A stretch of 64,000 bases of DNA from Fallopia convolvulus. Its lineage: Eukaryota; Streptophyta; Magnoliopsida; Caryophyllales; Polygonaceae. Positions 10,907 to 21,200 of this stretch are shown piece by piece (within the stretch, counting starts at the first letter, position 1; the number at the start of each line of letters is the position of its first letter). The translations under genes were made by a program, and so were the position numbers. Under the pieces are notes generated by a model that was not told where the DNA came from, ran no database searches, and was given only the letters and a program-made list of their open reading frames with translations. The stretch covers positions 11,021,338-11,085,337 of the forward strand of contig OZ024735.1 in the NCBI GenBank assembly GCA_964016875.1, read 5' to 3'.

Positions 10907-11879
10907 TGATGCGGGATTAAGGCCGCTTGATGCCCGATCTTCGACGTTCGTGACTCAAACAATAGAAACAAGAACAAAGTGGTCAGAAATGGATTCAAAC
11001 GAAAGCGACTCAATGAGAACAATGGAAGCAACGACTCAAAGACACAAAACAGACTCGGTGACGACAAAAAAACGCAACAAAGAAACAAGGAAACGACTCA
11101 ATAAAGGACTGAAGATCAACTCCCAGAAACAACTAGAAGACCCTTGGCTCGAAGAGACAAGAACCAACTAGAATGATCGAGAAACCAACCTTTACGATCT
11201 CACACAAACAAGGAGCAAGCCTTGTAGCACGAGAAAGGGGCTCGTGATTGTTGAAAGGCACCAATCTTCTATGAAATTGACACAATCCAAAACAAACCAA
11301 GCTGCAAACACACACACGTTGAAAGCCAAAGCTCTCGTTTTCTCTCTATTGCAAGGAGAATTGGAAATTACAAATGAGTTGTCTGATTTGAAAATTAACT
11401 ACCTAAAAGCTATTTATATGTCCATAAATTACAAGGAAATAATAATTAAAGTCTAATTAAAATAAAAGATAGTCAATAGCCCAAAATGGCCCAATTCAGA
11501 AATAAGCCCAACATAGGCCGACGTCGCATGCTTGCTCATGCTCGGACAAGCGCGCACACACGCGGACATGCGCGCTCAGGGGCGCACCGTTGCATCGCTA
11601 CGCTGGCGAAGGCGCAGCGCTGCATCGCTGGAGTTAGGACGCGCCGTTGCAACGTCGGTTTGGTGCGCGTCGCTACAGCCTTGGCTCGAAGATCCCTCGG
11701 CGCTCAAGACGCACACCGCCCTAGCTTTGGACTCCATACATGCTCCTGCCTCCTTAGCCATAGTGTAGCCCACAAAAGCATTCATCTCATGTTGTAGCTT
11801 CTTGGCTCGAGCATGAGTGAGTGGTCCGTCAAAGAGTGTAAGCGCGCCCGGTGGAGGCTGCCTAGATGGTCCCTCATCA
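10907..11879 (-). repeat. 5' LTR of A1
   Basis: 973 bases, about 99% identical by eye to the 3' LTR. The reverse-strand TATA box TATAAATA is at 11411-11418. It repeats the LTR-encoded polyprotein tail (11576-11785), here without an upstream frame. Confidence 0.92.
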
Positions 11880-11884
11880 TGATT

Positions 11885-12270
11885 GCCCCGGAATCCTCCG
11901 TAGAAACCTCGTATATGACTTCACAGGATCCCGATCTTGCCTTGTAACTTCATATTCAATCCTACAATGCTTTCAATGTGAGAAACTTATTACGCAAGTA
12001 ACTTGAAGAACTCGAGTATGAATTAAGAACAAACAAACTGATTTGATAAATCGAACAATCAATTTTGATAGTTCAATCAGATTGGCTCTAACGCTAAATC
12101 TAATTGATTAACTAGAATGATCTTTAACAATCACTTCTAGAACAATCTTAATTGAAAACCCAATCAGTCAAATTTCGAACGAACAAAGAGAAAGAATTTC
12201 GAGAATGATGATGATGATTTCGAATGCCACTTGCAAGCAAACACAAGATGTTGTTTTTGAGCCCAAGAGA
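11885..12270 (-). repeat. LTR B2, middle piece
   Basis: Continues LTR B2 from its break at A1 (GCCCCGGAATCCTCC) to its break at C1 (GAGCCCAAGAGA). It includes the phrase GGCTCTAACGCTAAATC shared by B, E and G LTRs. No coding sequence. Confidence 0.85.
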
Positions 12271-12740
12271 TGTTGGTGATTTGTGTCAAGTCATCAAATC
12301 CCTATTAGAGCATGTTGAGGTTATCAAGTCATATTGGTAATGTCGATTGGTATATTGACATATATGACTTTCCATGATGGTTAAAGATTTGTCATAAGAT
12401 CCATAGGTTAGTCGCACACCACCACCGAGACAAGGAACCTCATGTGCACCGTTGCATGGCAAGGGCGCTCCTTGTGTATGGCAACGCTCGGTGCAACGGC
12501 GTGGTGCAAGCGCGAGGCTCGGCTTGGACCTCGGTTTTGAGGTTCAAGGCTCGACATGGTTGGGGCGCGCCTTGTATGTGAACTTGAGGTTCAAGACAAG
12601 ATTGCAAGGGCGCGCCTAGGGTGGTGCGATGGCGCGGTGTGGCTAGTGACGCGGTTGCGAGGCTGCGGTAGAGCTCTCGGCGCACCTAGGGCACTTGTCC
12701 AAGGCGTCGAGCATTGGTTGTGAGGCTAAGGTATGTAATT

Positions 12741-13135
12741 GAGCTTTATAATTGAGTCTTATAACTTTGTGAATATTCTAATGTGACTTAGGAAGCTTCT
12801 CTAAGCTTGGTAGATGCTTTAAGCAAGAACCAAAGCTTGAGTTTAGCTTGGCACTTAGTTAAATATGCTAGAAAGAAGTTTGTAAGCTTCATACTAGCTT
12901 AGAGTGAACTCTAGGAGCTTGGACAAGCTCAAGACTCATTGTACATGCTTTATAAGAAGCTCATGTAGCTAGGAACTAGCTCATGGAAGCTCAATGTAGC
13001 TCACACTAGCTCAAGTTAGCTCAACTAGCTAGAAATTCAAATCAACCTAGCTCACACTAGCTCAAGCCAGCTCAACTAGCTATAAGCTAGCTTATGGAGA
13101 TAAGGGGTAGTGACACTACCTAGGTGACCTAGCTA
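12741..13135 (+). repeat. AGCT-rich array in C LTR
   Basis: I count 24 AGCT tetramers in about 400 bases, mostly as TAGCTC, AAGCTT and CTAGCT, where one or two would be expected. The array is present in all four C LTRs (also near 19790-20210, 45680-46100 and 51440-51870). It is imperfect and not a simple fixed-period tandem repeat. Confidence 0.8.
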
Positions 13136-13466
13136 GGTGGTGGGCTTGGTGGGCCTGCCCAAGGAGCGCGCCACATGGGCTGTTGGGCCGCATGCATGCA
13201 CGCATGGCATGGGCTTGGTGCTTTGCCATTTGGGCCGTGCGTGTGGGCTTTTGGATTGGTTTTTTGGGCTCCTTCTTGGGACATTATATGCTGGAATTAA
13301 AAGGCATTTGGAGTCAATGGGGGGCTGTATGTAGACGCCCTCATGATGACAAGGAGAGAGAAAAAGGAAGTTACAACAAACTCCCTAAAATCACTCTCAA
13401 CCACTCAATTGTGTAACCGTTTTGTAACCGCCATTCAAGGCAGTTTTTGGAAAGATTATGGACGCC

Positions 13467-13475
13467 TATATAAGG
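13467..13475 (+). promoter_or_regulatory. TATA box of C1 LTR
   Basis: TATATAAGG, about 155 bases before the exon 1 ATG. The C2 LTRs have TATTTAAGG at the same place. Confidence 0.65.
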
Positions 13476-13628
13476 GCTAAATGTCGGCCATTTGATGGTA
13501 AGAAAGACACAAGAAAATCAGTCCATGGTCTTACAAAAATCGGTGAGGAAAACACAAGTAGTCGAGTTAGACTAGGCGGTGTTTTTGAGTGGAATTTCAC
13601 GAGTGTTTCAAGCACGAACGTGGGCATC

Positions 13629-13772
13629 ATGGATGGATCTTCAATCATGAAGAAAGAACCTCAAGATACGTTGTATGGGCAGAATGTTCAAGTGAAGGAC
13701 GAACCCCAAACGTCGGTGGAAGATGACTTCGTTCGAGTGAAGATCGAAGAGGAATCAATAGACTCGAATAAG
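13629..13772 (+). CDS. C-family gene, exon 1 (48 codons, inside the LTR)
   Basis: The ATG at 13629 has a good context (ATCATGGAT). An upstream in-frame ATG overlaps the TATA box and is unlikely to be transcribed. Exon 1 encodes MDGSSIMKKEPQ, then QVKDEPQTS and VRVKIEEES. It ends AAG/GTACGC, a plausible splice donor, with the intron starting at 13773. Reading past the donor gives only about 38 more residues before a stop. The matching exon in C2 (46591-46734) is also exactly 144 bases. The peptide has repeated Val-Lys-x-Glu segments. It is not a known gag start that I recognise. Confidence 0.65.
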
Positions 13773-14196
13773 GTACGCTTGTTCTCAATGGTTGTGTCTT
13801 GCCAACACTTCCATTGGTACGTTGTTACGTTTTATCTCACAACGGTATTGCATAAACCCTTGGCATGGAATAGGGGCAATATACATTGAAGGAAAGATCG
13901 GTCTAACCTTTCGACTCGTAGCTATATCCAAGTCAACTTACAAATGATATAAAAGGGGTCGATGGTGATTTCCTTCGTGGCCTACACCCACGAGACTACC
14001 CTTCAATGGGTCTACTCGTCATGCCTTGATTATCCTAAGGATCTACAAGGATCGACTTCCCTTCAACAAGACAAAGCAAACATATTAAAATGATAGCATG
14101 TAAACCCTAAAAACCAACAATCTTCAACGTATATTTGTTTATTTGTTTTCCTTTTTGTTTATTTCCTTGTTTGCTTTGTTGTGGTATTTTGTTTAG

Positions 14197-14694
14197 TTCG
14201 AGGATAAGGCTAAACGAGGGGATAAGACGGTGAATGACATTACCTCACAATTGAGGAAAGTCAAGATAGAGCCTCCGAGTCCTATTCGGCCCATCGAAGT
14301 ACAAGGCGGACTCATGGACTTTGACGAGGGGCTAGAAGAGTACAACAAGAGCAATCTATATTGGGATTGGGTCCTTGCTAACGTAAGGTGCGAACCTGAT
14401 TTCAATGATGCCCTACAAGGTGAGGTTTTAAGGCCTCAACCCTCCATGGTGATGGAGACTCATGGTCCAAGGCGTGATCATGAGGCAAGGCATGTGTACT
14501 CGGCATTCAAGCGCCATGGCAAGTCTAGGGTTAAGCACTCGCGTGCTAAACCGAGAAGAAACGTCCCTAGGGACGTGGCCTTGGGAGATGGTGGGGCCTC
14601 GGTGGGAGGCAAGTATTGGCAAGTGGTCTATGGGGACCAAAGGCCAAAGAAACCTGTTTATTGTTCTCTTTGTGGCGTGATACGCCAAGGCTAA
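14197..14694 (+). CDS. C-family gene, exon 2 (165 codons, inside the interior)
   Basis: A T-rich stretch ending TTTGTTTAG/TTCGAG forms an acceptor at 14196, and joining AAG to TTC keeps the frame. The intron (13773-14196, 424 bases) spans the LTR end at 14119. Exon 2 continues FEDKAKRGDKTVND, then VKIEPPSP (14260-14283), an acidic DFDEGLEEYNK segment, VRCEPDF, a basic part KRHGKSRVKHSRAKPRR, and GDGGASVGGKYWQVVYGDQR. It ends in CSLCGV before TAA. The predicted protein is 213 residues. The C2 copy has the same length with about 22 substitutions in 165 residues and no indel, so coding has been kept across two lineages. The basic block suggests nucleic-acid binding or nuclear location. No family is recognised. 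Confidence 0.65.
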   Translation, partial: FEDKAKRGDKTVNDITSQLRKVKIEPPSPIRPIEVQGGLMDFDEGLEEYNKSNLYWDWVLANVRCEPDFNDALQGEVLRPQPSMVMETHGPRRDHEARHVYSAFKRHGKSRVKHSRAKPRRNVPRDVALGDGGASVGGKYWQVVYGDQRPKKPVYCSLCGVIRQG

Positions 14695-14979
14695 TTTTAT
14701 ACTTGTAATTGTTTCCTATTTTATGTACGTGTGTATGTACCTAGCATTGTACGTGTGTGCTATGAACTATGTGTGTAGTATATTCCTTGACTAAAGGGCT
14801 TTTAGTGTGTGTATTGATCATGTTAAAAGATCATGTAAACGTTTATGGTTTGAAATAAACTATGGCTTGATTCAATGTTAATCTTAACGACATGTGTGCA
14901 AGAAGAGGACTTAAGTCTAATTCTTGGAATCAACTTGAAAAGTTTGATTGTTGGTTTCGTTCACTAAGAATGATCCAAA

Positions 14980-15209
14980 CCAGACTACCCTTGAGTTGAC
15001 CATTCTTTGATTGGGACGACTCATGCTCTAGACTACCTTCGGGTCTACTAGAGTAATTAGATTACCTTCGGGTCTACTAATAGGGTCTACTGGACCAGAC
15101 TACCCTTGAATCGACCATTCTTTGATTGGGACGACTCATGCTCTAGACTACCTTCGGGTCTACTACAGTAATTAGACTACCTTCGGGTCTACTAATGTAA
15201 GGGTCTAAT
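14980..15209 (+). repeat. 115-base tandem duplication in C1 interior
   Basis: Two copies start at CAGACTACCC (14981 and 15096). Each contains the short motif ACTACCTTCGGGTCTACT, whose ends AGAC and GTCT can pair into a small hairpin. The same duplication with the same period is in C2 (47939 and 48054), so it predates the split of the two lineages. Confidence 0.8.
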
Positions 15210-18153
15210 GGATTGTCCCCCACGTGAGAGAGCATGCACATGTTGGCCATGTATGCACTAAAGAACACATAGAAGAGATGGTAAGAGTCTCTTGATAAGA
15301 TGCATGTGGAAATTCACTAAGTGATTTTATAAAATTCATGCTTCTTATGAAAAAGGGAAACAAGGAAGTCTTGATTGTTTTAGATTGAGACTTGTGGTAT
15401 AATTGTAGAGAGCAATGGTTGTATGAGAGTGAGATCTCTCATGGCTAAGTCAAGTAAGTTGACAAGGCATGGAAAGTGTCAAATGGAAGTTTGATACTTT
15501 GACATGTTGAATGGAGTTCATGTCAAGACCGTTTTATCATATGGTTGAATCCTAAATTAAATGACTTGTTTAAATGATAAATGTGTCTTGATGTTGACAT
15601 AAATGGATGTTAGCATGTTATTTTGTCTTGATAAAGACATGGTAATGTCTAAAGAAATTGCTTTGCAAAAGGATTGGGATCGGCGCATAAGGTGGCTAGG
15701 GTTAGAACCTAGACACGCCTAGGCTAGGCCATAGGCGCGCCGGGTGGTGTCGTGACTCGGCATCGATCCTCGAAGCGCTAAGCACTCGTGGTTGGATCCC
15801 ATGGAGCATCCTAGGCACGCCCTAGTTGGGGCCGCTGCCTAAAACCCCCTCGGTGCATGGCACTAGACGAGGATCGTCGCATGGGGGAGGTGTTGTATCA
15901 ATCGCAACACATAGGCCTTAGCCTTGTCACGATCTCGGGATCGAGCATGCCAAGGCGCGCCAAGTCTAAGCACTCGGCACATGGCAAGGCCAAGGATGCG
16001 AGGCAAGGCATGGATCGCATGGACCCGACGCGTCGGAAACCAAGTACGTAGCACTCGACACGTAGCGACACGGTGCATGGGTTTGAACCTCGGCACGGTT
16101 GTCTTGCGCAAAGGCGCAACACGGCTGGGTGACACCGTACCCATGGCACGATGGGGTGTGCAAGGCGTGCCGAGGCTGGTTGAAACCAAGCCTTGGCTTC
16201 GGTGAAGCGTTTGACGCATGGCATCGGTGTGCAGTGCACATGAATGGCACATGAGGCACGCCTACCACAAGGCATTTATTTGATTTGTTTAAATCAATGA
16301 AACCATGTTTGAAGTCATGTTTGGCTTTCCTAGTTTGGATTTAATTAAATTGTGATAGAAGTAGAGAAACTTGGTCTATCACATGTTCCATATGATTGTT
16401 TGATAGGCTCATTTTGCATGTCATTAGTTTGGATGGTTAGAACTTGTTGAGAAATTTGAAAGACTGGTTTATGACTTTCAAATAGACAAGTTATGGTCTA
16501 GAAAAGACTATGAGGAATATGTTGAATCCTCGGATCCAAGGAAAGTGTCAAAAGTCACTAAGGCTTGAAAATTGACAATTTTGGTTGATTAGTCTTATGG
16601 TTGAGAAACCATTGGAAGGATTAATGGAAATAATGACATGGTAGATAAAAGAAAAATCTTAACCTGTGTGTAAACACTTGTGATAAAGATGATTGTCATA
16701 TGAGCATAATTCTTCTAGTTTTCTTTAATGAAACTTTTAAAAAAGGAAGAATTGAATCATCTAATTACAAAGATGATGATCCTATGGAAACTTCCAATGA
16801 ATTGGTGGTTAGGATGAAAGGAACATAAAGTGGATTACTTTGTGTTGAATGACCAAAAGGAAAAGAATGTCATTTGAAAGTTTTAAAGACTCTATATGTT
16901 TGCATATTGTGATATAGCAAGTAATAGTCACTTATGGTTGATTAGTGTCTAATGAATCTATATTGAAATGACATGATCTACTTGGTAGAAACCAAGTGAT
17001 AAGGTTAAAAAGATAAGACCTTGTTCTTCATTGATAATTTATGAAGATGTCAATGTATAGAGGTGAAGGTGGATTAGGTTGTTCTAAATCTTCGTCTTGG
17101 TTGAAATACATTGAGATGGAAATAAGAATTCCATGGATATACACATGATTAAGAAACATCTTTGGATTTATGAACACACGGTTATAAGTTAGGTGTGTCA
17201 TGACTTGGGGACGCTCAAGTGGATATTAAGATGTGTATATCTTGACATAGGCCATTTGTCAAAGATATGGTTGATGCATAAAGGCATTGGATGTGTATGA
17301 AACTTTCTAGGTTGGAAAGTTTGAAGGCATGTTGGATCACTCAACTTAGGAAGACCTTTAGTCGCGAATTGGTTATTTCCTACTTTGATTGATGGCGCGC
17401 ATTCTTGGAGTTACCAAGAGGCAATTTGCTATACTCCGACTTCTAATTGGAAAGTGACATCTAAGTATGAGGGAACCTTGTAATGAGGCACATGCCATAA
17501 CTTAGAGTCAACTCGTTTGATTTTTGTTAAGCACATCGAATTTGTTGATTTCTCTCCGAGAAGATTGACATAAGTGTTTGTGTTAATTTCAATCGAGGGA
17601 TGGGGGTAACAATCCTTACAACTCTTAGATTTGGATACCCAATTCCCCTACATCGAAAGGTGTGGGCTGAATTCAATGTGGAAAGCCAAGTTGTGGAGTT
17701 GGAGAGCATTCATAATATTTCATATATTATTATTACCCATCAAGGTTTATGTTCTAAACCACATGAAACCTAGTCTTGAAATAAAGATTTCATTAATGAA
17801 TTTTGGTTGCTTATGTGGAGCATGATAGGAAACTCAACTATGCATATGTGGAAGTATAAGGCTTCTTCCAAGTTAGAGTAATTAAGGATGACTCGACTAA
17901 AGCATATGTGAGAGGATATGGGACGAAAGAGCCTTGTTTACAAAAGCGTCAAAGGAAAAGGATAAGCGTAAGAGACTCATGTGTGAGAGTTACTACATGT
18001 ACTTAGACAAGTTGATGTGGTTCAAACCTTAGGAGCACCACGAAATTTTAGTGCATGAATGTGATGATCACAGGGTGTAAATTCAAGTCTACGGACATTT
18101 ACATCTATACATAGAGTTTGTTTAAGAAGATTCGAGTTTTGATGACATGGCTC
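15210..18153 (+). other. Long non-coding interior of C1
   Basis: No convincing gene. 15660-16265 is a GC-rich island with GGCGCGCC octamers and repeated 'ggcac'/'aaggc' phrases; the open frames there of about 90-130 codons lie on both strands and look like composition effects. 16266-18153 is AT-rich with many stops in all frames. C2 keeps both parts in the same order (48640-49225 and 49226-51010), so the layout is conserved without coding. Confidence 0.7.
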
Positions 18154-18167
18154 AAATGGGGGAGGAA
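18154..18167 (+). other. Polypurine tract of C1
   Basis: AAATGGGGGAGGAA directly precedes the TGTTGGTG start of the 3' LTR. C2 has the same tract at 51010-51023. Confidence 0.85.
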
Positions 18168-21100
18168 TGTTGGTGATTTGTGTCAAGTCATCAAATCCCT
18201 ATTAGAGCATGTTGAGGTTATCAAATCATATTGGTAATGTCGATTGGTATATTGACATATATGACTTTCCATGATGGTTAAAGATTTGTCATAAGATCCA
18301 AAGGTTAGTCGCACACCACCACCGAGACAAGGAACCTCGTGTGCACCGTGGCATGGCAAGGGCGCGCCTTGTGTATGGCGACGCTCGGTGCAACGGCGTG
18401 GTGCAAGCGCGGGGCTCGGCTTGGACCTCGGTTTTGAGGTTCAAGGCTCGGCATGGTTGGGGCGCGCCTTGTATGTGAACTTGAGGTTCAAGACAAGATT
18501 GCAAGGACGCGCCTAGGGTGGTGCGATGGCGCGGTGTGGCTAGTGACGCGGTTGCGAGGCTGCGGTGGAGCTCTCGGCGCGCCTAGGGCACTTGTGATGC
18601 AGTGAAGCCTGCCATGTCTCCAACCGACGTCGATGAGTTGATTCGAGTGCCTTCTGACGGACCTATTACAAGAAGTCGAGCTAAGAAGATTGCTCAAGGC
18701 ACATCAACAATCTTGGTTCGATTGGCAGCTGTTCTTGAAGAGCTAACCAAGTCAAAATGGGTCTCGTGCATTCGACATCAATTCATCCCGGATTCAATGG
18801 ATTAACTCAAAGGGCCGAAATTCATCTATTTCCTTATTTAGAAACATGTATTAGTTTGTCTCACTTTAGGGCTGAATTTAGTAAGTGACCGGGTGAGATA
18901 AATTGGTATATGGGTCAAAGTCAACCCTTTGACTTGACCATTCTAAGTAAGAGAAAATATCTTATTTATTTTAATTATAGGCGTGTGCTTTTAATTTAAT
19001 AATGTAGAGAAATCAGCCAATAGGCTTATGTTAGTTGGTTGATCTTCTCTCTCTTGGTTGTTAGAGATATTTTTAGATATTTTGAGTTTGTTAGGATATT
19101 TTCGTTAAATAAATAAATCAACCATGATTTATTTTATTTAAGGGGAATCTAGATAGATATTATTAGATATTTTATTATATCTTGGGAAGCAAGACAAGGA
19201 GGCCTAATCTATCATTCTAGGGCCGACCACCTTATCTCCTTGCTCCCCAAGTAATAGTTTTTTGTATTCTCTATTTATACTCTTGTTATTTCATTCAATA
19301 AAATTAGCTTGAAGTAAGATTAAACCCCTTTGGTTTAGTCTTTCTTTTGGGCCCAAAAACGCGTGTGTTTATGCTTGCAATTGGAGTCGATCGATCATCA
19401 AAGCATCCGAATTCTCGTTCTCTTTGTGGTTTCAAATCTGAATTATTGTGTTGAACCATTAGGTTGTTCTAGATTGATTGTTAAAGATCATTCTAGTTAA
19501 TCAATCGGATTTAGCGTTAGAGCCAATCCGTTTGAACTATCGAAATTGTTTATCTCCATAATTTGGATCGGCTCTCTAATTCACCATTCAATTCAGTTCT
19601 ATTCATCATCACGTTCGTCTTTGTTTGTGTTCCAAGTCATCTAATTTGAAAGCATTGTAGGTTGGAAATCGATTACAAGGCAAGATCGGGATCGTGTGGG
19701 TCATATACGAGGTTTCTACGGAGGATTCCGGGGCAATCACGTATCAACTTGTCCAAGGCGTCGAGCATTGGTTGTGAGGCTAAGGTATGTAATTGAGCTT
19801 TATAATTGAGTCTTATAACTTTGTGCATATTCTAATGTGAATTAGGAAGCTTCTCTAAGCTTGGTAGATGCTTTAAGCAAGAACCAAAGCTTGAGTTTAG
19901 CTTGACACATAGTTAAATATGCTAGAAAGAAGTTTGTAAGCTTCATACTAGCTTAGAGTGAACTCTAGGAGCTTGGACAAGCTCAAGACTCATTGTACAT
20001 GATTTATAAGAAGCTCATGTAGCTAGGAACTAGCTCATGGAAGCTCAATGTAGCTCACACTAGCTCAAGTTAGCTCAACTAGCTAGAAATTCAGCTCAAC
20101 CTAGCTCACACTAGCTCAAGCCAGCTCAACTAGCTATAAGCTAGCTTATGGAGCTAAGGGGTAGTGACACTACCTAGGTGACCTAGATAGATACCTAGCT
20201 ATGCTAGCTAGGTGCTGGGCTTGGTGGGCCGGCCCAAGGGGTGCGCCACATGGGCTGTTGGGCCGCATGCATGCACGCATGGCATGGGCTTGGTGCTTTG
20301 CCATTTGGGCCGTGCGTGTGGGCTTTTGGATTGGTTTTTTGGGCTTCCTTCTTGGGCCATTATATGCTGGAATTAAAAGACATTTGGAGTCCATGGGGGG
20401 ACGTATGTAGACGCCCTCATGATGACAAGGAGAGAGATAAAGGAAGTTACAACAAACTCCCTAAAATCACTCTCAACCACTCAATTGTGTAACCGTTTTG
20501 TAACCGCCATTCAAGGCAGTTTTGGGACAGTTTATGGACGCCTATATAAGGGCTAAATGTCGGCCATTTGATGGTAAGAAAGACACAAGAAAATCAGTCC
20601 ATGGTCTTACACAAATCGGTGAGGAAAACACAAGTACTCGAGTTAGACTAGGCGGTGTTTTTTAGTGGAATTTCACGAGTGTTTCAAGCATGAACGTGGG
20701 CATCATGGATGGATCTTCAAGCATGAAGAAAGAACCTCAAGAGACGTTGTATGGGCAGAATGTTCAAGTGAAGGACGAACCCCAAACGTCGGTGGAAGAT
20801 GACTTCGTTCGAGTGAAGATCGAAGAGGAATCAATAGACTCGAATAAGGTACGCTTGTTCTCAATGGTTGTGTCTTGCCAACACTTCCATTGGTACGTTG
20901 TTACGTTTTATCTCACAACGGTATTGCATAAACCCTTGGCATGGAATAGGGGCAATATACGTTAAAGGAAAGATCGGTCTAACCTTTCGACTCGTAGCTA
21001 TATCCAAGTCAACTTACAAATGATATAAAAGGGGTCGATGGTGATTGCCTTCGTGGCCTATACCCACGAGACTACCCTTCAATGGGTCTACTCGTCATGT

Positions 21101-21195
21101 CTTGATTATCCTAAGGATCTACAAGGATCGACTTCCCTTCAACAAGACAAAGCAAACATATTAAAATGATAGCATGTAAACCCTAAAAACCAACA
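18168..21195 (+). repeat. 3' LTR of C1, interrupted by a solo LTR
   Basis: 1,871 bases of C LTR plus the solo B LTR and its 5-base duplication. It repeats exon 1 of the C gene near 20705, where it is followed by the donor but not by exon 2. Confidence 0.88.
18595..19746 (+). mobile_element. B1: solo LTR of family B
   Basis: 1,152 bases starting TGATGCAGTGAAG and ending CACGTATCA, flanked by ACTTG (18590-18594 and 19747-19751). The empty site GGGCACTTGTCCAAGG is visible in the C1 5' LTR (near 12690) and in the first C2 LTR (near 45640). B1 is therefore a clean insertion made after C1 arrived, later reduced to one LTR by recombination. Its first 210 bases encode a protein tail with GPITRSRAKKIA, ending at 18805. 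Confidence 0.93.
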
Positions 21196-21200
21196 AGAGA

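Larger units (their letters stand above)
1379..11879 (-). mobile_element. A1: nearly complete family-A Ty3/gypsy element with nested F
   Basis: Two 973-base LTRs (1379-2351 and 10907-11879) flank a primer site, a leader, one long gag-pol frame and a polypurine tract. The 5-base duplication TGATT lies at 1374-1378 and 11880-11884. By eye the LTRs differ at about 10 positions (1%), so insertion is recent. Domain order is gag, CCHC knuckle, protease, reverse transcriptase, RNase H, integrase, which is the Ty3/gypsy order. No chromodomain is visible after integrase. Coding is broken by the 2.5-kb F insertion and by one TGA codon (6329-6331) where A2 has TGG. Confidence 0.92.
12271..14119 (+). repeat. 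5' LTR of C1
   Basis: In order it holds a U3 start, a GC-rich part with GGCGCGCC octamers (12421-12690), an AGCT array (12741-13135), a TATA box (13467), exon 1 of the C gene (13629-13772) and a splice donor. It has not been hit by the solo LTR that interrupts its partner. Confidence 0.9.
12271..21195 (+). mobile_element. C1: large LTR element without pol, carrying a two-exon gene
   Basis: The 5' LTR 12271-14119 and 3' LTR 18168-21195 (1,871 bases without the nested solo LTR) begin TGTTGG and end CCAACA. The TSD AGAGA lies at 12266-12270 and 21196-21200. A polypurine tract precedes the 3' LTR. The 4.0-kb interior has no gag, protease, reverse transcriptase or integrase in any frame. It has one short gene at its 5' end, then more than 3 kb that looks non-coding. 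This is the build of a large retrotransposon derivative (LARD). A second lineage (C2) lies at 45214-53373. I do not recognise the family. Confidence 0.88.

Noticed and set aside
14980..15209. Direct repeats resembling a CRISPR-like array.
   Set aside because: Only two 115-base units with no unique spacers, inside a plant retroelement; a tandem duplication explains them.
15863..16275. Several overlapping open frames of 90-130 codons on both strands in the GC-rich C1 island (and 48856-49227 in C2).
   Set aside because: They overlap one another on opposite strands, are rich in Arg/Cys/His from the base composition, and are not co-linear with any motif. I read them as composition effects.
12271..21195. 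Assigning C elements to Ty1/copia because the LTR ends are TGTTGG...CCAACA like the copia element.
   Set aside because: These end bases are common, and C has no pol or recognisable gag, so the superfamily cannot be set.
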